Source: an uncultured bacterium (GTDB taxonomy: Bacteria; Actinomycetota; Coriobacteriia; Coriobacteriales; Coriobacteriaceae). From it: 11,542 bases of DNA. Shown here piece by piece: positions 7,032-11,542 of the stretch (within the stretch, counting starts at the first letter, position 1; the number at the start of each line of letters is the position of its first letter). The notes under the pieces were generated by a model. It was not told the DNA's origin and did not search any database. It worked only from the letters and a program-made list of their open reading frames with translations. Both the position numbers and the translations under genes were made by a program. Where the stretch lies: positions 1 to 11,542 of the forward strand of contig CAJMOP010000060.1 of NCBI GenBank assembly GCA_905215115.1. The letters are read 5' to 3'.

Positions 7032-9794
7032 GTGAGTCCCGAGGAAAAAGCGCGTCTTGTTATCGATGAAAAGTTGAGGGCTTCTGGATATGTCGTTCAG
7101 GACGTTAAAGAGTTCAATCCCGCAGCGGCCTGCGGTGTCGTTGTCCGTGAGTGGCAAACGACTTCTGGACCATGTGATTACCTTATCTTTGTTGATGGCA
7201 CCCCCTGCGGGTTAATTGAAGCCAAGGAACACAACAAGGGCGAGAAGCTAACAGCGGTAGCCGAGCAGTCAAAGCAATACGCTGAGAGTGAATTCAAATA
7301 TGCCACTACAAATATTGACATTCGCTTTGTCTACGAGGCGACCGACGTCCTGGTCCGGTTTTGCGACTACCACGATAAAGACTACCGCTCTCGCGAGATC
7401 TTCTCTTTTCATAGACCGGAACAGCTACGTAGTTGGCTGAAGGATTCTGGCACTCTTCGGAATAGACTTAAGTCTTTTCCCGACTTCGAGACCGCCGGCT
7501 ATCGCAAGTGCCAAGTAAATGCAATTTTAAAACTCGAAAAGACGTTTGAGGAGAATCGCCCGCGCGCGTTAATCCAAATGGCCACTGGTGCTGGCAAGAC
7601 ATATACCGCTATTACCAACGTTTATCGTCTGCTCAAATTTGCCAAGGCAAAGCGCATTCTATTCCTTGTTGACACAAAGAACCTGGGGGAACAGGCCGAG
7701 GAGGAGTTCCGCAAATACAGGCCTACCGACGATGCGAGGTTGTTTCCTGAGCTTTACAACGTCTGCCGTTTGACCTCTTCGCAGATCCCCAATGGCTCCA
7801 ACGTATGCATCAGTACTATTCAGCGCATGTACTCCATTCTCAAGGGCAAGGAACTTGATGAGGCGGACGAGGAATCTTCCCCTAGTGAGGGTCGCTTCGT
7901 CGGCGGGCCACGCGATGTTGAGTACAACTCGGCTTACCCGCCTGAATACTTCGATTTCATCATCATCGATGAGTGCCACCGTTCTATCTATAACGTCTGG
8001 CAGCAGGTCCTCGATTACTTCGATGCCTTTCTCATCGGGCTTACTGCTACGCCTGACAAGCGAACCTATTCTTTTTTCAATCAGAACGTCGTGAGTGAAT
8101 ACACCCATGAGGAGGCAGTCATTGACGGCGTCAATGTCGGCGGCGATATCTACATCATCGAAACTGATGTGAGCAAGAACGGCGCGACGATTACCGAGCG
8201 TCTAGTTGAAAAGAGGGATCGCCTTTCCCGTGAGAAGCGATGGGAGCAGAACGACGAGGATTTGGAATACGACAAGGGTAAACTGGACCGCGATGTTGTC
8301 AACCCGTCCCAGATACGCACCATCATCCGCGAGTTCCGCGACAAGGTCACAACGGTTATGTTTCCTGGCCGCAAGGAAATACCCAAGACTCTCATCTTTG
8401 CCAAAACAGACAGTCATGCGGACGACATCATCAACATTGTGCGCGAAGAATTCGGGCGCGGGAACGAGTTCTGTAAGAAGATAACCTATAACGCTGAAGA
8501 GGACCCCAAGTCTGTACTTGCGGCATTCCGCAACGAATTCTATCCACGCATAGCCGTGACCGTTGACATGATCGCTACTGGTACCGATGTCAAAGCTCTC
8601 GAGTGTCTTGTCTTCATGCGAGATGTTCGTTCTAAAAACTACTTCGAGCAGATGCTTGGCCGCGGGCGTCGTACGCTCGGCCATGATGACCTGGCTCGCG
8701 TTTCGCCGTCAGCGACAACGAACAAGTGCCGCTACGTGGTTGTCGATTGCGTTGGCGTCACGAAGAGTCTTAAGACTGAAACAAGGCAGCTTGAGCGGAA
8801 GCCCTCAGTAAGCTTGAAAGAGCTCATGATGAGCATCGCCATGGGCGCGCGCGATGACGATACCGTCACCTCACTCGCCGACCGGCTTCTTCGACTCGCT
8901 GCCGTCATGGACAATGGCGAGCGAAAGAAGGCCGCCGAGCTCGCTGGCGGGGCCTCTGTGAACGATATCGCCAGAGATATGCTTGATGCTTTCGACGAGG
9001 ACAAGATAGCAAAGGAAGCTGGGTTTATCCTTAGCGATGATGTTCAAGAAGCAACCGAAGAAGAGCGAGCCAGGCTGGCAGAAGCCCAGTCTCGGCTTGT
9101 CGAAAAGGCGATAGAGCCGATGTTCTCTGCCGAGTTGAGAAACTATCTCGAAAACGTGCGCAAGGCACACGACCAGGTTATAGATAATGAGAACCTGGAT
9201 GCTGTCATTTCATCCGGTTGGGACACCGACCGCGAGGACCACGCCAAAGAGGTCATCCAAACATTCAGACAGTTCCTTGCCGACAACAAGGATGAGCTGG
9301 ACGCGTTGCAAATCATCTACGGTCAAACCTACAAACAGCGCCCCATCACGCTGCGTATGGTCAAGGCTGTTCACGATGCGTTGAAAACGTCCCCCTATGG
9401 GCTTTCTTGCGACACGGTCTGGCATGCATACGAGGTTGCGGGGGCACCCGTCGCTACGGCGCGAAGCGCTGTGGGCAAGATTATGGACATCATTTCCGTC
9501 ATTCGATTCGAACTCGGACAGGAAAAGATCCTGCGGCCCTTCGAGGCGGGCGTGGCGGAGCGTTTCAAGAGTTGGGTCTTCTCCAAGAACGCAGGCCACG
9601 GCCAGTTTACCGAAGAGCAGATGGATTGGCTGCGTATGATTCGCGACCATATCTCAACTTCGGGAAGCGTGAGCTCTGACGACCTCGACCTGTCGCCTTT
9701 CGGGGAGAAGGGCGGCCTCGGGCGTTTCTACATCCTGTTCGGCGATAAGTACCAAGGCGTTCTCGACGACATGAACTACGCGCTTGTCGCATAA
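7032..9794 (+). CDS. hsdR: Type I restriction enzyme, R (endonuclease/translocase) subunit
   Basis: A 920-residue motor-nuclease subunit: with HsdM and HsdS it translocates unmethylated DNA using ATP and cuts it far from the recognition site. The N-terminal nuclease has D49, E63 and K65 (the CDYLIF...LIEAK pattern). The superfamily 2 helicase core has Walker A ATGAGKT at 184-190, DECH at 313-316, TATP at 338-341 and motif VI QMLGRGRR at 540-547. The C-terminus, from about residue 736, resembles the EcoEI-type R C-terminal domain that contacts the methyltransferase. The GTG at 7032 is chosen for GAGAAAGG at 7013-7020. All core motifs are intact, so it is probably active. It is the first gene of an R-M-S operon; hsdM begins 25 bases after its stop. 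Confidence 0.96.
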   Translation: MSPEEKARLVIDEKLRASGYVVQDVKEFNPAAACGVVVREWQTTSGPCDYLIFVDGTPCGLIEAKEHNKGEKLTAVAEQSKQYAESEFKYATTNIDIRFVYEATDVLVRFCDYHDKDYRSREIFSFHRPEQLRSWLKDSGTLRNRLKSFPDFETAGYRKCQVNAILKLEKTFEENRPRALIQMATGAGKTYTAITNVYRLLKFAKAKRILFLVDTKNLGEQAEEEFRKYRPTDDARLFPELYNVCRLTSSQIPNGSNVCISTIQRMYSILKGKELDEADEESSPSEGRFVGGPRDVEYNSAYPPEYFDFIIIDECHRSIYNVWQQVLDYFDAFLIGLTATPDKRTYSFFNQNVVSEYTHEEAVIDGVNVGGDIYIIETDVSKNGATITERLVEKRDRLSREKRWEQNDEDLEYDKGKLDRDVVNPSQIRTIIREFRDKVTTVMFPGRKEIPKTLIFAKTDSHADDIINIVREEFGRGNEFCKKITYNAEEDPKSVLAAFRNEFYPRIAVTVDMIATGTDVKALECLVFMRDVRSKNYFEQMLGRGRRTLGHDDLARVSPSATTNKCRYVVVDCVGVTKSLKTETRQLERKPSVSLKELMMSIAMGARDDDTVTSLADRLLRLAAVMDNGERKKAAELAGGASVNDIARDMLDAFDEDKIAKEAGFILSDDVQEATEEERARLAEAQSRLVEKAIEPMFSAELRNYLENVRKAHDQVIDNENLDAVISSGWDTDREDHAKEVIQTFRQFLADNKDELDALQIIYGQTYKQRPITLRMVKAVHDALKTSPYGLSCDTVWHAYEVAGAPVATARSAVGKIMDIISVIRFELGQEKILRPFEAGVAERFKSWVFSKNAGHGQFTEEQMDWLRMIRDHISTSGSVSSDDLDLSPFGEKGGLGRFYILFGDKYQGVLDDMNYALVA

Positions 9795-9819
9795 CACCTA
9801 TGAGTTAGAAAGGCAGCGC

Positions 9820-11301
9820 ATGAGCGCATCCACCATTAACCAGAAGATTTGGAACATGGCGACCGTCCTCTATAACGATGGCGTTTCCAACAGCGATTAT
9901 CTCGAACAACTCACATATCTGCTCTTCCTCAAGATGGCAGACGAGTACAGCAAGCCCCCCTACAATAGGCCGACCGGTCTTCCGGAGGACTGTCGTTGGG
10001 AGTGTCTTGCGGACAAGAGCGGCGCAGAGCTGTTCGACACCTATAAGAAGATGCTCGACAAGCTAGGCGCCCAGGGCGGCATGCTGCAGGAGATTTTTAC
10101 TGGGGCCCAAAACAAGATGAGCTCTCCGGCGATCTTGGCGCGAGTTATTCAGATGATCGGCGCAGAAACGTGGACGGCTATGTCGCAGGACGTCAAGGGC
10201 GACATCTACGAGGGGCTGCTTCAGCGAATAGCCGAGGACACCAAATCTGGTGCCGGGCAGTACTTTACGCCTAGGCCGCTCATCGACACCATCGTCAAGT
10301 GTGCGCAGCCTAAGCCTGAGAAGACCGTCTGTGATCCGTGCTGCGGTTCGGGCGGCTTCCTGCTGGCCGCAAAAAGCTACATAGAGGAGGCCTATCAGCT
10401 CGACGCCGACCAAAAGAAGTTCTTGAAGAACGAGGCATTCCACGGCTGGGAGATCGTTCCCGCCACGCGCCGGCTTTGCCTCATGAATCTTTTCCTGCAC
10501 AACATCGGTGACTTTAACGATGTGCCGCCTATCACAAGAAATGATGCGCTTCTCTCCGACCCTGGTACGCGTTTCGACTACGTGCTCACCAACCCGCCTT
10601 TTGGTAAAAAGGCGACACTTAAAGCTGCTGCCGGCGAGGACGGTGAGCTTGTCGACGAAGAGCTCTCGTACTCTCGCCAGGACTTCTGGGCAACGAGCTC
10701 GAACAAGCAACTGAACTTTCTTCAGCACATTCATACCATCTTGAAAACTGGCGGCACCGCTGCCGTTGTCGTACCTGACAACGTACTGTTCGAGGGCGGT
10801 GCCGGTGAGACGGTGCGCCGTAAGTTGCTGGAGACCACGAACCTGCACACTATCCTGCGCTTGCCGACTGGTATCTTCTACAAGCCAGGCGTAAAGGCTA
10901 ACGTCATATTCTTCGAGAACCGTCCCGGCAGCGAGAGCGTGCAGACCCGAGAGGTGTGGATTTACGACTATCGTACGAACGTTCACCACACGTTGAAGCA
11001 ACACCCAATGACCGAGGCGGACCTTGCCGACTTCCTTGAATGCTACAGGCCCGGCCATATCGATGAGCGCGATGAGACCTACAACGAGGACAACAACCCC
11101 GATGGACGTTGGCGTCGCTTCACTATCGACGAGATTATGAGCCGCGACAAGCTGAGTCTCGATATCACCTGGATCAAAACCGGTGAGGACATCTCGGAGA
11201 TCTCGCTTTCTGATTTGCTCTCAAGCATTCACGAGAAGAGCGATGCGATTGCCGACGCCGTGGAGCAGCTCGAGGCGCTTCTGAGGGACATCGAGGACTA
11301 A
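9820..11301 (+). CDS. hsdM: Type I restriction-modification system, M (adenine methyltransferase) subunit
   Basis: A 493-residue N6-adenine DNA methyltransferase that protects host sites and forms the M2S core with HsdS. The N-terminal helical HsdM domain (residues 5-130, starting INQKIWNMATVLYNDG) is followed by the catalytic domain: GAGQYFTPRPL leads into SAM-binding motif I DPCCGSGGF at 172-180, and the catalytic NPPF lies at 258-261. The ATG at 9820 is preferred because GAAAGG (9808-9813) lies six bases upstream; the frame also opens at a TTG at 9784, inside the end of hsdR, which lacks such a site. Length is normal for the family. The stop overlaps the hsdS start in TAATG, so M and S are probably translationally coupled. 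Confidence 0.96.
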   Translation: MSASTINQKIWNMATVLYNDGVSNSDYLEQLTYLLFLKMADEYSKPPYNRPTGLPEDCRWECLADKSGAELFDTYKKMLDKLGAQGGMLQEIFTGAQNKMSSPAILARVIQMIGAETWTAMSQDVKGDIYEGLLQRIAEDTKSGAGQYFTPRPLIDTIVKCAQPKPEKTVCDPCCGSGGFLLAAKSYIEEAYQLDADQKKFLKNEAFHGWEIVPATRRLCLMNLFLHNIGDFNDVPPITRNDALLSDPGTRFDYVLTNPPFGKKATLKAAAGEDGELVDEELSYSRQDFWATSSNKQLNFLQHIHTILKTGGTAAVVVPDNVLFEGGAGETVRRKLLETTNLHTILRLPTGIFYKPGVKANVIFFENRPGSESVQTREVWIYDYRTNVHHTLKQHPMTEADLADFLECYRPGHIDERDETYNEDNNPDGRWRRFTIDEIMSRDKLSLDITWIKTGEDISEISLSDLLSSIHEKSDAIADAVEQLEALLRDIED

Positions 11302-11542
11302 TGGACACTAGGAAACTACGTCAAAAGCTGTTGGACCTTGCCATCCGCGGCAAGCTTGTTCCGCAAGATCCGAACGACGAGTCCGCAAGCGAGTTGCTGT
11401 CGCGCATCCACGAGGAGAAGCTCGCCATGGTCGAGCGCGGCGAGCTCAAGCCTAAGGATGTTAAAAACGATACCGTGATCTATTTCGGTTCCGATGGGCT
11501 GCCCTATGAGAAGCGAGCAGACGGCAAGGGTGAGTCGACTCC
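11301..11542 (+). CDS. hsdS: Type I restriction-modification system, S (specificity) subunit, 3' partial
   Basis: Only the first 80 codons are present; the frame runs off the right edge. The start ATG shares one base with the hsdM stop (TAATG). The opening, RQKLLDLAIRGKLVPQDPND at residues 7-26 followed by an ESASELLSRI helix, is a typical N-terminal stretch of HsdS proteins, just before the first target-recognition domain. HsdS chooses the two-part DNA target through two such domains, neither of which is visible here, so the specificity cannot be guessed. Whether the gene is intact or phase-variable cannot be judged from this window. Confidence 0.93.
   Translation, partial: MDTRKLRQKLLDLAIRGKLVPQDPNDESASELLSRIHEEKLAMVERGELKPKDVKNDTVIYFGSDGLPYEKRADGKGEST

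Noticed and set aside
10063..11058. A 331-codon minus-strand open frame inside hsdM
   Set aside because: It lies entirely within a confidently identified methyltransferase gene and has no recognisable features.
1..11542. CRISPR arrays, tRNA or rRNA genes, and transposase genes
   Set aside because: No regularly spaced repeats, no tRNA-like cloverleaf with matching arms, and no transposase or integrase motifs were seen on either strand.

Overview
The window looks like chromosomal DNA from an anaerobic, high-GC Gram-positive gut bacterium, most likely a coriobacterium such as Collinsella or a relative. This is an inference from the GC-rich codon use, the frequent GTG starts and the gene content: a selenium-dependent-type xanthine dehydrogenase next to a variable accessory region. 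No marker gene fixes the taxon.

Left part (1-2560): the 3' part of a molybdenum hydroxylase gene. Its reading frame enters from the left edge and already carries the C-terminal half of a [2Fe-2S] subunit, so iron-sulfur and molybdopterin domains are fused in one chain. The unit closes with a strong intrinsic terminator at 2525-2560. This part looks like ordinary metabolic chromosome (purine or hypoxanthine/xanthine oxidation).

Middle part (2561-6680): an accessory segment with lower GC and mixed orientation. It opens with a 25-bp perfect inverted repeat that contains two copies of the palindrome TATAGCTAGCTATA, with TATAAT on both strands, just upstream of an ATPase_2/DUF234-type ATPase that has a winged helix and a PD-(D/E)xK-like C-terminus. 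Next come a DEDDh 3'-5' exonuclease on the same strand, and a convergent 411-residue, mostly helical protein that I do not recognise. Behind that orphan lies a decayed second copy of the 3' half of the exonuclease gene. The orphan is therefore bracketed by an intact and a broken copy of the same gene.

Right part (6681-11542): an AT-richer 350-bp spacer, then a type I restriction-modification operon in the order hsdR-hsdM-hsdS. R and M are complete; only the first 80 codons of S are present. HsdR cuts and translocates DNA, HsdM methylates adenine, and HsdS chooses the target, so the three act as one complex.

Taken together, 2.56-11.5 kb resembles a small defence or accessory island beside a metabolic operon. 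Only the restriction system has a well-established defence role. The ATPase-nuclease, the exonuclease and especially the orphan are candidates by association.
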